DNA of 64,000 bases from Trujillonella humicola (GCF_046233715.1 NZ_JBJNRJ010000019.1:12756-76755), one strand, 5' to 3'; shown: positions 24,585 through 32,832, counted from the stretch's first letter. Notes: generated from the sequence alone by a model not told the origin. Numbers and translations: made by a program.

Positions 24585-25339
24585 ACCGCGTCCGGGACAT
24601 CGGTGACGAACATGTGTCCCGGGGCGTGGGTGATCGCCAGCGGCGGCCGGGACGCCAGGACGGCGGCCTGCGGCGTCACCCCGCAGGCCCAGAAGACCGG
24701 GACGTCGCCGGGCTCGGCCTCGACCGGATCGCCGTAGTCGGGGGCGGCGAGGTCGGCGATGCCGAGGGCGTCCGGGGCGCCGACGTGCACCGGCGCCCCG
24801 TGCACCTGCGGCATCCGCGCCGTCACCTGCACGGCGGCCGGCACCAGCGCCGCGGGAACCGGCCGCATCGAGACGACCAGGGGCCCCGACAGCCGGCCCG
24901 CGGGGCGGCAGGGCACCGCGGTCCGGTACATCGACACGTTGCGGCCCTGCTCGATGTTGCGCACCGGCACCCCGGCGTCGAGCAGCGCGGTCTCGAAGCT
25001 GAAGCTACAGCCGATGAGGAAGGCGACCAGGTCCTCGCGCCAGACGTCGCGGACGTCGGTCGGCTCGTCGACCAGCTCGCCGTCGCGCCAGACCCGGTAG
25101 CGGGGCAGGTCGGTGCGCAGGTCGGCGCCGGGGGCCAGCGCCGTCTCCGGTGACCCCGGGTCGGTCACCTCCAGGACCGGCACCGGCTGCGGGTTGCGCT
25201 GGGCGAACAGCAGCATGTCCCAGGCCCAGTCCTGCGGGAGGACGACGAGGTTGGCCTGCGTGTGACCCGGCGCGGCGCCCGAGGTGGGCACGGCCAGGCC
25301 GGCGCGGTACTGCTCGCGGTGCTCGGCGGGAGCGGCCAT
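24569..25339 (-). CDS. DUF1445 / YcsI-like putative hydro-lyase
   Basis: The 256-residue protein matches the DUF1445 family (B. subtilis YcsI; related to mammalian D-glutamate cyclase). Recognisable parts are GHTQANLVVLPQDWAWDMLL, CSFSFETALLDAGVPVRN, NVSMYRT, MRPVPAALVPAAVQVTARMP and the C-terminal VFWACGVTPQAAV and ITHAPGHMFVTDV. Family members are annotated as hydro-lyases and often lie with 5-oxoprolinase genes. Here pxpABC and an NRAMP-like gene lie 2.2 kb away on the other strand. D-glutamate cyclase makes 5-oxo-D-proline, so a metabolic link is plausible. The ATG at 25337-25339 is the first start. Exact substrate is inferred, not shown. Confidence 0.88.
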   Translation of the reverse strand: MAAPAEHREQYRAGLAVPTSGAAPGHTQANLVVLPQDWAWDMLLFAQRNPQPVPVLEVTDPGSPETALAPGADLRTDLPRYRVWRDGELVDEPTDVRDVWREDLVAFLIGCSFSFETALLDAGVPVRNIEQGRNVSMYRTAVPCRPAGRLSGPLVVSMRPVPAALVPAAVQVTARMPQVHGAPVHVGAPDALGIADLAAPDYGDPVEAEPGDVPVFWACGVTPQAAVLASRPPLAITHAPGHMFVTDVPDAVYRLP

Positions 25340-25427
25340 GCACCCATGCTGGCCCCGCACCGGCCGGCCCGCAGGGAGGGCAAGAACGGTCGGGCGCCGC
25401 GGACGCCGTCCTCGCCACACTGCTCCC

Positions 25428-26372
25428 GTGTCCGACGAGAAAACCCCCGCCGCGGGGCGCGACCGCCTCCGCGAGCTCATCGACGCCGTCCTCGACGAGG
25501 ACAACCGCACGCTGCCGGACATGGCCGGCGACGCCTACGCCAGCCCCTGGTACTTCAGCCGGCAGGTGACCCGCGGCGCCGGCGAACCGCCGGTGGCGCT
25601 GCGCCGCCGGGTACTGCTGGAGCGAGCCGCCTGGCAGCTGAGGCAGGGAACGAGCGTCACCGACGCGGCGTTCGCCGCCGGGTACGACTCGGTCGAGGGT
25701 TTCGCCCGGGCCTTCGCCCGCGCCTACGGGCGCACGCCGGGCAGCCGCGACGACGCCGCCCCGCGGAGCCGGGACGGGCACTGGCTGCCGGCGCCCAACG
25801 GCATCCACTTCCACCCGCCGACGTCCCTGTGGGTCGCCGACGAGCCGGGCCGCGGCCCGTCCGACGAGGTCAGCTCGCTGATGGTGCACCACGACGTGGA
25901 GGACACCCGGGCGCTGATCGAGGCCGCCAAGGGCCTGGACGACGGCGCCTACCGCCGGCCGCGGCTGCCCGGCTGGACGGTGCTGCCCTGGGACGGCGCC
26001 GAGGAGTCGGTGGCCGACCTGCTGTCGACGCTCGTGTGGACCAAGGAGATCTGGCTCGCGTCGATCGAGGGCGCCGACCACCCGGTCCGCGGTGCCGACG
26101 ACCCCGTTGCCCTGCTGGCCCGGCACGACGCGGTCGCCCCGCGCTGGCTGGCCGCCGTGCGAGACATCGCCCGCCGCGGCGCCTGGGGCGACCGGCTGGT
26201 CGACGCGCTGTGCGAGCCCCCGGAGACGTTCGTGCTCGGCAGCGTGATCGCGCACGTCCTCACCTACTCCGCGCACCGGCGCCTGCTGGTGCGCCACCTG
26301 CTGCGCGAGGCCGGTGCCGAGACCGACACCGGTGACCCGATCGACTGGCTGACCAGGAGGAGCACCCCGTGA
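25428..26372 (+). CDS. AraC-type HTH protein fused to a DinB-like domain
   Basis: The 314-residue protein begins with an AraC/XylS-type DNA-binding region: MAGDAYASPWYFSRQVTRGA, then LLERAAWQLRQGTSVTDAAF and AGYDSVEGFARAFARAYGRT, which form the two helix-turn-helix units. The remaining C-terminal part, from about residue 125, with LMVHHDVEDTRALIEAAKGL and ITYSAHRR-like His residues (HVLTYSAHRRLLVRHLL), looks like a DinB four-helix domain. Such fusions occur in actinobacteria as regulators of unknown signal. The GTG at 25428 is chosen; upstream frame lacks conservation. Its stop overlaps the next start by 4 bases (GTGA), coupling it to a DHFR-like reductase. Confidence 0.8.
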   Translation: MSDEKTPAAGRDRLRELIDAVLDEDNRTLPDMAGDAYASPWYFSRQVTRGAGEPPVALRRRVLLERAAWQLRQGTSVTDAAFAAGYDSVEGFARAFARAYGRTPGSRDDAAPRSRDGHWLPAPNGIHFHPPTSLWVADEPGRGPSDEVSSLMVHHDVEDTRALIEAAKGLDDGAYRRPRLPGWTVLPWDGAEESVADLLSTLVWTKEIWLASIEGADHPVRGADDPVALLARHDAVAPRWLAAVRDIARRGAWGDRLVDALCEPPETFVLGSVIAHVLTYSAHRRLLVRHLLREAGAETDTGDPIDWLTRRSTP

Positions 26373-26923
26373 CCCGCACGATCTACAACACCGCCACGAC
26401 GCTCGACGGCTTCATCGCCACCGAGGACCACTCCCTGGCCTGGCTGCTGTCCCGGCAGATCGACGCCGACGGCCCGATGAGCCACCAGGAGTTCGAGAAG
26501 CGGATCGGCGCCCTCGTCATGGGGGCGAGCAGCTACCGCTGGATCCGCGAGCACGACCCGCAGTCGTGGGCGTACACGGTGCCGGCCTGGGTGCTCACCC
26601 ACCGGACCGACCTCGAGCCGTACCCCGGCGCCGACATCCGGATCACCGCGGCCGACACCCGCGAGGCGCTCGGCGCGCTGCACGCCGAGATGGTGGCCGC
26701 GGCCGGGGACCGCGACGTGTGGGTGGTGGGCGGCGGCGACCTGGCCGGCCAGTTCGCCGACGCGGGACTGCTCGACGAGGTCGTCGTCTCCATCGCGCCG
26801 GTCACCCTCGGCGCCGGCAAGCCGCTGCTGCCCCGCCACGTGGAGCTGCGGCGGACGGAGTGGGCGGTCAACGGCGAGTTCGTCTGCGTCCGCTACGACG
26901 TCGTGGAGCCGGAAACGGCGTGA
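26369..26923 (+). CDS. Dihydrofolate reductase-like (RibD C-terminal domain) protein
   Basis: The 184-residue protein belongs to the DHFR/RibD C-terminal fold. It opens TRTIYNTATTLDGFIA, has MGASSYRWI, VPAWVLTHRTDLEPYPGAD, WVVGGGDLAGQFADAGLLDE (the nucleotide-binding GG segment) and VSIAPVTLGAGKPLLPRH. These proteins use NADPH to reduce small substrates, but most stand-alone members have no known substrate. GTG start at 26369 overlaps the stop of the AraC-DinB gene. Coupled AraC-DinB and DHFR-like genes suggest that the regulator and reductase work together. Confidence 0.88.
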   Translation: MTRTIYNTATTLDGFIATEDHSLAWLLSRQIDADGPMSHQEFEKRIGALVMGASSYRWIREHDPQSWAYTVPAWVLTHRTDLEPYPGADIRITAADTREALGALHAEMVAAAGDRDVWVVGGGDLAGQFADAGLLDEVVVSIAPVTLGAGKPLLPRHVELRRTEWAVNGEFVCVRYDVVEPETA

Positions 26924-26944
26924 ACCGGGCGGGATGCTGGAGCC

Positions 26945-27451
26945 GTGCGACTGACCTTCACCCGGATGGCCGACCGGCGGGCGGTGGAGTCCCTCGTCGA
27001 GCGGGACGACGGCGTGGTGTTCGCGATCCGCGGCGCCGGCGGCGGGGAGGGGCTGCCGCACGACCTGGTGCACGCCCTGGTGGAGTCCGCGCTGGACGTC
27101 CGGGACGGCATCTGGGGCACGGTCGCCGACGGGGCGGTGTGGACGACGATGCGGCACGTCTCCGGCCGCCGTCCGCCGCACGTCACCGCGCGCTCCGAGC
27201 GGCTGAAGCGCGAGCGGGCGGCCGCGATCGCCCGGGCCGAGGCGCTGGCCGACCTGGTGCACCGGCTGGCCGACGGCGCCGTGGTGCTGCCCGGCGAGGT
27301 GGACCGCGGCGGCGTCCCGGCCGACCGGCTGCACGCCGCCGTCGAGGCGCTGCGGGAGGCCGGCCGGCGCTGGGCGGCCCTGCGGGCCGGCGAGGTGTGG
27401 GTGCAGGAGTGGCCCGCCGCTCGCGTTGCCGGTCGCCGGACCCGGTCCTAG
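26945..27451 (+). CDS. Hypothetical protein, 168 residues
   Basis: No family is recognised. The protein starts MRLTFTRMADRRAVESLVER, contains GLPHDLVHALVESALDVRDGI (a zinc-free LVH-type helix), then WGTVADGAVWTTMRHVSGRR and a long amphipathic helical region rich in Arg, Ala and Glu (SERLKRERAAAIARAEALAD) that could form a coiled coil. The C-terminus is WVQEWPAARVAGRRTRS. It lies 21 bp after the reductase gene on the same strand and probably belongs to that transcript. Its TAG stop overlaps the -10 box of the NRAMP-pxp operon. Confidence 0.65.
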   Translation: MRLTFTRMADRRAVESLVERDDGVVFAIRGAGGGEGLPHDLVHALVESALDVRDGIWGTVADGAVWTTMRHVSGRRPPHVTARSERLKRERAAAIARAEALADLVHRLADGAVVLPGEVDRGGVPADRLHAAVEALREAGRRWAALRAGEVWVQEWPAARVAGRRTRS

Positions 27452-27454
27452 CGT
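27426..27454 (+). promoter_or_regulatory. Promoter of the NRAMP-pxpABC operon
   Basis: TTGCCG at 27426-27431 and TAGCGT at 27449-27454 are separated by 17 bp. Transcription would start near 27461, giving a leader of about 50 nt ahead of the ATG at 27512. The -10 box overlaps the stop of the preceding gene. Confidence 0.6.
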
Positions 27455-27511
27455 CGGCGCAGCCGCCCGAGCGCAGGAACCGTCGTCGGGCGCCCCGGAC
27501 CAGGAGCGCCG

Positions 27512-28816
27512 ATGTCGCACAGCCCGGCCGACGGCCCCGCCCCGACCGGCCCCGCCCCGACCGGCAACGCCCCGAACGGCAGAGCCCCGACCGCAGCGCC
27601 GGCCCCGGGCGCACCCGCCGGGGGGCGCATGGCGGCCGGCACCCGCTCGACCGTGCTGGGCGCCATGTTCCTCATGGCGACCTCGGCGATCGGGCCCGGC
27701 TTCATCACCCAGACGACGACGTTCACCGTCCAGCTGGGTGCGGCGTTCGCATTCGCCATCCTGGTGTCGATCCTCATCGACATCGCGCTGCAGCTGAACG
27801 TGTGGCGGGTGATCGGCGTCTCCGGCCGCCGGGCGCAGGAGCTCGGCAACCTCGTCCTCCCGGGCCTCGGCTGGGCGATGGCCGCGCTGCTGGTCCTCGG
27901 CGGGTTGGTGTTCAACATCGGCAACGTCGCCGGCACCGGGCTGGGCCTGGACGCGCTGCTCGGCCTGGACCCCCGGCTCGGTGGCGCGCTGTCCGCGGTC
28001 GTCGCCATCGGGATCTTCCTCAGCCGGAAGGCGGGGGTGGCCGTCGACCGCATCGTCGTCGTCCTCGGCGTGGTCATGATCGTGCTGACCACGTGGATCG
28101 CCGTCACCTCGAGCCCGCCGGTGGGCACGGCGATGCGCAACGCCGTGTGGCCCGACGAGGTGGACTTCCTGGCGATCACCACGCTGGTCGGCGGCACGGT
28201 CGGCGGCTACATCGTCTACGCCGGGGCGCACCGGCTGCTGGACTCGGGGATCACCGGCACCGCCCACCTGCGCGCCATCACCCGCGGCTCGGTCACCGGC
28301 ATCGTGGTCACCGGCGTCATGCGGGTCGTCCTGTTCCTGGCGATCCTCGGGGTGGTGGTCGGCGGCGCGGACCTCGGGGAGGAGAACCAGGCGGCCGCCG
28401 CGTTCGGCGAGGCCGCCGGCGAGGTCGGGATGCGGGTCTTCGGGCTCATCCTGTGGGCCGCGGCGATCACCAGCGTGATCGGCGCCTCCTACACCTCGGT
28501 GTCCTTCCTGACCTCGCGCGACCGGACCAGCGACCGCACCCGCACGCTGCTCGTCGTCGGCTTCATCCTGGTGAGCACCCTGGTGTTCGTCACCGCCGGC
28601 ACGGCGCCGACGACGCTGCTGGTCTTCGCCGGCGCGTTCAACGGGCTGCTGCTGCCGATCGGCATCGCGGTCGTGCTGTTCGTGGCCACGCGGCGCGGCG
28701 ACCTGCTGGGCGGCTACCGGTACCCCCGCTGGCTGCTCGCGATCGGCTGGCTGGCGTGGCTGGTCACGCTCTACCTCGCGGTCAACTCGGTGCGGCCCGT
28801 GATCGAGCTGTTCTGA
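27512..28816 (+). CDS. NRAMP-family divalent metal transporter-like membrane protein
   Basis: The 434-residue protein has about eleven hydrophobic segments and NRAMP-type motifs: FLMATSAIGPGFITQTTTFT in TM1, with the DPG-like metal-site region replaced by AIGPGF, and QLNVWRVIGVSG after TM2. A Pro/Ala-rich cytoplasmic N-terminus of about 35 residues (repeats of PTGPAPT) precedes TM1. This is the NRAMP-related group (B. subtilis YcsG type) that is found next to 5-oxoprolinase genes. It is the first gene of an operon with pxpA, which starts inside its stop codon (TGATG). The altered TM1 motif leaves the cargo uncertain: it may move a metal ion or an organic substrate. Confidence 0.85.
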   Translation: MSHSPADGPAPTGPAPTGNAPNGRAPTAAPAPGAPAGGRMAAGTRSTVLGAMFLMATSAIGPGFITQTTTFTVQLGAAFAFAILVSILIDIALQLNVWRVIGVSGRRAQELGNLVLPGLGWAMAALLVLGGLVFNIGNVAGTGLGLDALLGLDPRLGGALSAVVAIGIFLSRKAGVAVDRIVVVLGVVMIVLTTWIAVTSSPPVGTAMRNAVWPDEVDFLAITTLVGGTVGGYIVYAGAHRLLDSGITGTAHLRAITRGSVTGIVVTGVMRVVLFLAILGVVVGGADLGEENQAAAAFGEAAGEVGMRVFGLILWAAAITSVIGASYTSVSFLTSRDRTSDRTRTLLVVGFILVSTLVFVTAGTAPTTLLVFAGAFNGLLLPIGIAVVLFVATRRGDLLGGYRYPRWLLAIGWLAWLVTLYLAVNSVRPVIELF

Positions 28817-29580
28817 TGGGCACCGTGGACCTGAACTCCGACCTGGGCGAGGGCTTCGGCCAGTGGACGCTGGGCGACGACGAGGCGCTGCTCGGCGTCG
28901 TGACCAGCGCCAACGTGGCCTGCGGCTTCCACGCCGGTGATCCGGTGATCCTGCGGCGGGTGTGCGAGCAGGCCGCCGCGGCCGGTGTCGCCATCGGGGC
29001 GCAGGTGTCCTACCGCGACCTGGCCGGCTTCGGCCGGCGGTTCGTCGACGCCGAGCCCGACGAGCTCACCCAGGACGTGATCTACCAGATCGGTGCCCTC
29101 GAGGCCTTCGCCCGCGTGGCCGGCACGCGGGTCCGCTACGTCAAGCCGCACGGGGCGCTGTACAACGCCATCGTCGCGCACGAGGAGCAGGCGGCGGCCG
29201 TCGTGCGTGCCGTCGCCGAGTACGACCGCTCGCTGCCGGTGCTGGGCCTGCCCGGCTCGGCATGGCTGCGGCGTGCCGCCGACGCCGGGCTGACCGTCGT
29301 GGCCGAGGCGTTCGCCGACCGCGCCTACACGCCCGAGGGCACGTTGGTCCCCCGCCGGCAGCCCGGCGCGGTGCTGCACGACGCCGACGAGATCGCCCGC
29401 CGCTGCCTGGCCATGGCGCGGGGCGAGCCGATTCCCGACGTCAGCGGAGGCGCGCTGCACGTGCGGCCGGACTCGATCTGCGTGCACGGCGACACCCCCG
29501 GCGCAGTCGAGATCGCCCGGCGGGTGCGGACCGAACTGACCGGGGCGGGGATCGCGCTGGCCCCGTTCGCCGCCGCGTGA
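28816..29580 (+). CDS. pxpA: 5-oxoprolinase subunit A (LamB/YcsF)
   Basis: PxpA, with PxpB and PxpC, hydrolyses 5-oxoproline to glutamate using ATP. The 254-residue protein has the family opening VDLNSDLGEGFGQW, then TSANVACGFHAGDP, GAQVSYRDLAGFGRR, VKPHGALYNAI and a C-terminal ICVHGDTPGAVEIARRVR. All are diagnostic. The ATG overlaps the NRAMP stop (TGATG), and its own TGA overlaps the pxpB ATG (TGATG), so the operon is translationally coupled. Length matches the family. Confidence 0.95.
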   Translation: MGTVDLNSDLGEGFGQWTLGDDEALLGVVTSANVACGFHAGDPVILRRVCEQAAAAGVAIGAQVSYRDLAGFGRRFVDAEPDELTQDVIYQIGALEAFARVAGTRVRYVKPHGALYNAIVAHEEQAAAVVRAVAEYDRSLPVLGLPGSAWLRRAADAGLTVVAEAFADRAYTPEGTLVPRRQPGAVLHDADEIARRCLAMARGEPIPDVSGGALHVRPDSICVHGDTPGAVEIARRVRTELTGAGIALAPFAAA

Positions 29581-30188
29581 TGCACGTGCTCCCCAGCGGG
29601 TCCACCGCGCTGCTCGTGGAGCTCGACGGGCTCGACGAGGTCCTCGGCCTGTACGCCGCGCTGGTCGACGAGCCGCTGCCCGGCGTGGTGGACGTCGTCC
29701 CCGCGGCACGCACGGTCCTGCTGGTGACCGACCCCGCGGTCACCGGGCTGCCCGAGGTCGAGGCCGCCGTGCGGCGGGTGCGCCCGCGGCCGGGGCGGGC
29801 GGGCACCAGGGGGACCGTCGAGCTGCCGGTGCACTACGACGGCGCCGACCTCGCCGACGTCGCCGCGCTGTGGAACGTCTCCCCCGACGAGGTCGTCGAC
29901 CGGCACACCGGGGTGGGGTGGACCGTCGCCTTCTGCGGCTTCGCGCCCGGCTTCGGCTACTGCACGCCCGACGGCGAGCCCTGGGACGTGCCCCGCCGGG
30001 AGACCCCGCGGACCCGCGTGCCTGCCGGGGCCGTGGGCCTCGCCGGGCAGTTCAGCGGGGTGTACCCGCGGGAGTCGCCGGGCGGCTGGCAGCTGATCGG
30101 CCGCACCGACGTCGCCGTGTTCGACCTGACCCGCGACCCGGCGGCGCTGCTGCGGCCGGGCGTGCAGGTCCGGTTCGTGCGCGCATGA
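29580..30188 (+). CDS. pxpB: 5-oxoprolinase subunit B (KipI)
   Basis: The 202-residue protein matches KipI/PxpB. It has the N-terminal segment LPSGSTALLVELDGLDEVL, ELPVHYDGADLADVAALWN, EVVDRHTGVGWTVAFCGFAP, GFGYCTPDGEPWDVPRRETP and RVPAGAVGLAGQFSGVYPRE with GGWQLIGRTDVAVFD. In B. subtilis this protein also inhibits the sporulation kinase KinA, but the conserved metabolic role is as one half of the carboxyltransferase-like part of 5-oxoprolinase. It overlaps pxpA at the start and pxpC at the end by 1 and 4 bases. It is slightly shorter than B. subtilis KipI (about 240). Confidence 0.93.
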   Translation: MHVLPSGSTALLVELDGLDEVLGLYAALVDEPLPGVVDVVPAARTVLLVTDPAVTGLPEVEAAVRRVRPRPGRAGTRGTVELPVHYDGADLADVAALWNVSPDEVVDRHTGVGWTVAFCGFAPGFGYCTPDGEPWDVPRRETPRTRVPAGAVGLAGQFSGVYPRESPGGWQLIGRTDVAVFDLTRDPAALLRPGVQVRFVRA

Positions 30189-31027
30189 GCCGCACCGTCA
30201 CGGTCGTGCAGACCGGCCCGCTGACCACGGTGCAGGACCTGGGCCGGCCGGGCCGCGGGGCGCTGGGCGTCGGCCGCTCCGGCGCCTGCGACCGGGCCGC
30301 GGCCGCGCTGGCCAACCGGCTGCTGGGCAACGACCCGGCCGCCGCGCTGCTCGAGGTCACCCTGGGCGGCCTGGTGCTGCGCGCCGACGCCGACCTCACC
30401 GTGGTCACCACCGGGGCGCGCTGCCCCGGGTCCGGGGCGCACAACGCGCCGCGCCCGCTGCCGGCCGGAGGCGAGCTGCGGCTGGCCCCGCCCGCCACCG
30501 GGCTGCGCACGTACGTGGGCCTGCGCGGCGGGATCGAGGTGGAGCCGGTGCTCGGCTCGCGGTCGACCGACCTGCTTTCCGGCCTGGGGCCGCCGGTCGT
30601 GTCGGCCGGCGACGTCCTGCCGGTCGGGACGGCGCGCGAGCCGATGCCGGACGCCGACCTCGCCCCGCTGGCCGATCCGGCCGGCGACGAGGTGGCCGTG
30701 CGGGTCCTGCCCGGCCCGCGGCAGGACTGGTTCGGCGACGACGCCTGGGCCGCGCTGACCTCCCGCCCGTGGACGGTGACCGCGGAGAGCAACCGGGTCG
30801 GCCTGCGACTGGACGGGGAACCGCTGCGCCGCGCGCGCGAGGGCGAGCTGCCCAGCGAGGGCATGGTGCGCGGCGCGCTGCAGGTGCCGCCGTCGGGCCT
30901 GCCGGTGCTGTTCCTCGCCGACGCCCCGGTGACCGGCGGCTACCCCGTCATCGGCTACGTCTCCGACGGCGACGTCGACCGCTGCGCGCAGCTGCGGCCC
31001 GGCCAGGCGCTGCGGCTGCACGGCTGA
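30185..31027 (+). CDS. pxpC: 5-oxoprolinase subunit C (KipA)
   Basis: The 280-residue protein matches KipA/PxpC: VTVVQTGPLTTVQDLGRPGR at the N-terminus, AAALANRLLGNDPAAALLEV, TYVGLRGGIEVEPVLGSRST, VRVLPGPRQDWF and the C-terminal SNRVGLRLDGEPL, PSEGMVRGALQVPPSGLPVL and DAPVTGGYPVIGYV. With PxpB it forms the second half of the ATP-dependent 5-oxoprolinase. The ATG at 30185 overlaps the pxpB stop (ATGA). It is the last gene of the operon and ends 13 bp before the convergent LysE gene. Confidence 0.95.
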   Translation: MSRTVTVVQTGPLTTVQDLGRPGRGALGVGRSGACDRAAAALANRLLGNDPAAALLEVTLGGLVLRADADLTVVTTGARCPGSGAHNAPRPLPAGGELRLAPPATGLRTYVGLRGGIEVEPVLGSRSTDLLSGLGPPVVSAGDVLPVGTAREPMPDADLAPLADPAGDEVAVRVLPGPRQDWFGDDAWAALTSRPWTVTAESNRVGLRLDGEPLRRAREGELPSEGMVRGALQVPPSGLPVLFLADAPVTGGYPVIGYVSDGDVDRCAQLRPGQALRLHG

Positions 31028-31040
31028 GCGGGCCGGCGCG

Positions 31041-31673
31041 TCAGGCCCCGCCCGCGCCGCGGACGGCGAGGGAGACCGCCAGCAGCACCATCACGACCGC
31101 GATGCCGCAGTCGAGCACGCGCCACGCCGCCGGCCGGGCGAACACCGGGCGCAGCAGCCGGGCGCCGAACCCCAGGCCGGTGAACCACAGGACGCTGCCG
31201 AGGGCGGCCCCGGCGGCGAACTCCCAGCGGTGCTCGCCGTAGGTCGAGGCGGTCGAGCCGAGCAGCACGACGGTGTCGAGGTAGACGTGCGGGTTGAGCC
31301 AGGTCAGGGCGAGGCACGTGGCGACGGTGGCGGCCAGGCCGGTCCGTACCCCCGTGGACCCGGGGAGCAGGACCGCGGGGCGCACGGCGCGCCGCGCGGC
31401 GAGCGCGCCGTAGGCCAGCAGGAAGCCCGCCCCGGCGAAGCAGATGACCGGGAGCAGCCACGGCGAGCCCGACACGACGGCGCCGGCCCCGAGGACGCCG
31501 GCGAGGATCAGCGCGACGTCGGACAGCGCGCACACCGCCACGACGACGGCGACGTGCTCCAGGCGCAGGCCCTGCCGCAGCACGAAGGCGTTCTGGGCGC
31601 CGATCGCGACGATGAGGCCCAGGCCCAGGGCGAGACCGGAGGCGGCGGCGACCAGCGCCGGCGTAGTGAGCAC
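31041..31673 (-). CDS. lysE: LysE/ArgO-family amino acid exporter
   Basis: The 210-residue membrane protein has about six hydrophobic segments and the LysE signature: LGLIVAIGAQNAFVLRQGLR near the N-terminus, LSDVALILAGVLGAGAVV, and TCLALTWLNPHVYLDTVVLL in the middle. These proteins export basic amino acids (lysine, arginine) out of the cytoplasm. The GTG at 31671-31673 follows a TAGCGT -10 by 8 nt, so the transcript is probably leaderless. It is divergent from an ArgP/LysG regulator, the classic exporter-regulator pair known from Corynebacterium. Confidence 0.93.
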   Translation of the reverse strand: MLTTPALVAAASGLALGLGLIVAIGAQNAFVLRQGLRLEHVAVVVAVCALSDVALILAGVLGAGAVVSGSPWLLPVICFAGAGFLLAYGALAARRAVRPAVLLPGSTGVRTGLAATVATCLALTWLNPHVYLDTVVLLGSTASTYGEHRWEFAAGAALGSVLWFTGLGFGARLLRPVFARPAAWRVLDCGIAVVMVLLAVSLAVRGAGGA

Positions 31674-31681
31674 GGGAACGG

Positions 31682-31738
31682 ACGCTAGGAGTGCCCCGGG
31701 AACCGGTCCAGCTCATGATTCTCAGCCACCGTTAGCGT
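31682..31738. promoter_or_regulatory. Divergent lysE/lysG promoters
   Basis: Two TAGCGT -10 boxes face away from each other: complement(31682-31687), 8 nt before the lysE GTG, and 31733-31738, 8 nt before the lysG GTG. Both would give leaderless transcripts. The 45 bp between them hold the probable LysG site, such as the A/T-rich ATGATTCTCAG at 31716-31726. Confidence 0.55.
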
Positions 31739-31746
31739 TGCTGTCC

Positions 31747-32679
31747 GTGGACCTCGACCTCGGCCAGCTCCGCGCGCTCGACGCCACCGTCCGCGGCGGC
31801 ACGCTGGAGGCGGCGGCCCGGGAGCTGCACGTGACGCCGTCGGCGGTCAGCCAGCGGCTGCGGGCGCTGGAGACGGCGACCGGACGGATCCTGCTCGTCC
31901 GCTCCAAGCCGGTGCAGGTCACCGAGTCCGGGCAGGCGGTGCTGCGGCTGGCCCGGCAGGTCGATCTGCTCGGCGCCGACGTCGCCCGCGAGCTCGGCAG
32001 CGCAGCGGCGGGCGGCCCCGCGGACGAGGCCGGCGGCGGGACCGGCCCGGCTCCCCCGCCGAGGCTGCCGATCGCGGTCAACGCCGACTCGATGGCGACC
32101 TGGCTGCTGCCCGCGCTGGCACCGCTCGCGGGTGAGGTCGCCTTCGACCTGCACCGCGACGACCAGGAGCACACCACGGCCCTGCTGCGCTCGGGCACGG
32201 TGATGGCGGCCGTGACCGCGCAGGCCCGGCCGGTCCCCGGCTGCACGTCCACCCGGCTGGGCGGCATGCGCTACCGGCCCATGGCCACACCGGAGTTCGC
32301 CCGCCGCTGGTTCCCCGACGGGCCCACGGCCCGGGCGCTCGCGCGGGCGCCGGTGGTCGTCTTCGACCGCAAGGACGACCTGCAGCACCGCTACCTGCAC
32401 GCGGCGGCCGGGCCCGACGCCGACCCGCCGGTGCACTACGTGCCCGCCTCCGCCGACTGGGTGACCGCCGTCGCGCTGGGCCTGGGCTGGGGCATGGTGC
32501 CGGCCCCGCAGGCGCAGGCGGCCGGCACGGCGCTGGTCCGGCTCGACCCGGCCGCCGCCGTCGACGTCGTCCTCCACTGGCAGCAGTGGAAGCTGCGCTC
32601 ACCCACCCTCGACCGGGTCGCCGCCGCCGTCCTCGAGGCGGCGGCGCGGGAGCTGGACGGGCCCTCGGCCGCCCGCTGA
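31747..32679 (+). CDS. lysG: ArgP/LysG-type LysR regulator
   Basis: The 310-residue LysR-type regulator has the winged HTH LGQLRALDATVRGGTLEAAA followed by RELHVTPSAVSQRLRALE, and a periplasmic-binding-like effector domain. It shows the ArgP subgroup features NADSMATWLLPALAPL and DDQEHTTALLRSGTVMAAVT. In this family lysine, arginine or histidine bind and activate the exporter gene. The GTG at 31747 is used. It is divergent from lysE with leaderless promoters on both sides. A stem-loop at 32738-32756 follows its stop. Confidence 0.93.
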   Translation: MDLDLGQLRALDATVRGGTLEAAARELHVTPSAVSQRLRALETATGRILLVRSKPVQVTESGQAVLRLARQVDLLGADVARELGSAAAGGPADEAGGGTGPAPPPRLPIAVNADSMATWLLPALAPLAGEVAFDLHRDDQEHTTALLRSGTVMAAVTAQARPVPGCTSTRLGGMRYRPMATPEFARRWFPDGPTARALARAPVVVFDRKDDLQHRYLHAAAGPDADPPVHYVPASADWVTAVALGLGWGMVPAPQAQAAGTALVRLDPAAAVDVVLHWQQWKLRSPTLDRVAAAVLEAAARELDGPSAAR

Positions 32680-32737
32680 CCGGCGCGGCGCCTCAGCCCA
32701 CCGCGAGGTCGCGGCCGCGGAAGGCCGCGGCGGGCCG

Positions 32738-32756
32738 GCCGGGTCGACGACCCGGC
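32738..32756 (+). terminator. Stem-loop after lysG
   Basis: GCCGGGTC and GACCCGGC pair perfectly around GAC, 59 bp after the lysG stop and before the next plus-strand gene. No T-run follows, as usual for this GC-rich genome. Confidence 0.55.
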
Positions 32757-32832
32757 GCGCGCCGCCGGGCGCGGCGGGCGCAGGATGTCGCCACCGGGTA
32801 CCCGCGCCCGGACAGGCCCTGGGAGGACGTGC

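Noticed and set aside
26566..29580. Plus-strand frame of about 1000 codons spanning the reductase, NRAMP and pxpA genes
   Set aside because: Only the pxpA part has family motifs; the upstream part is a shadow of the other genes in another frame.
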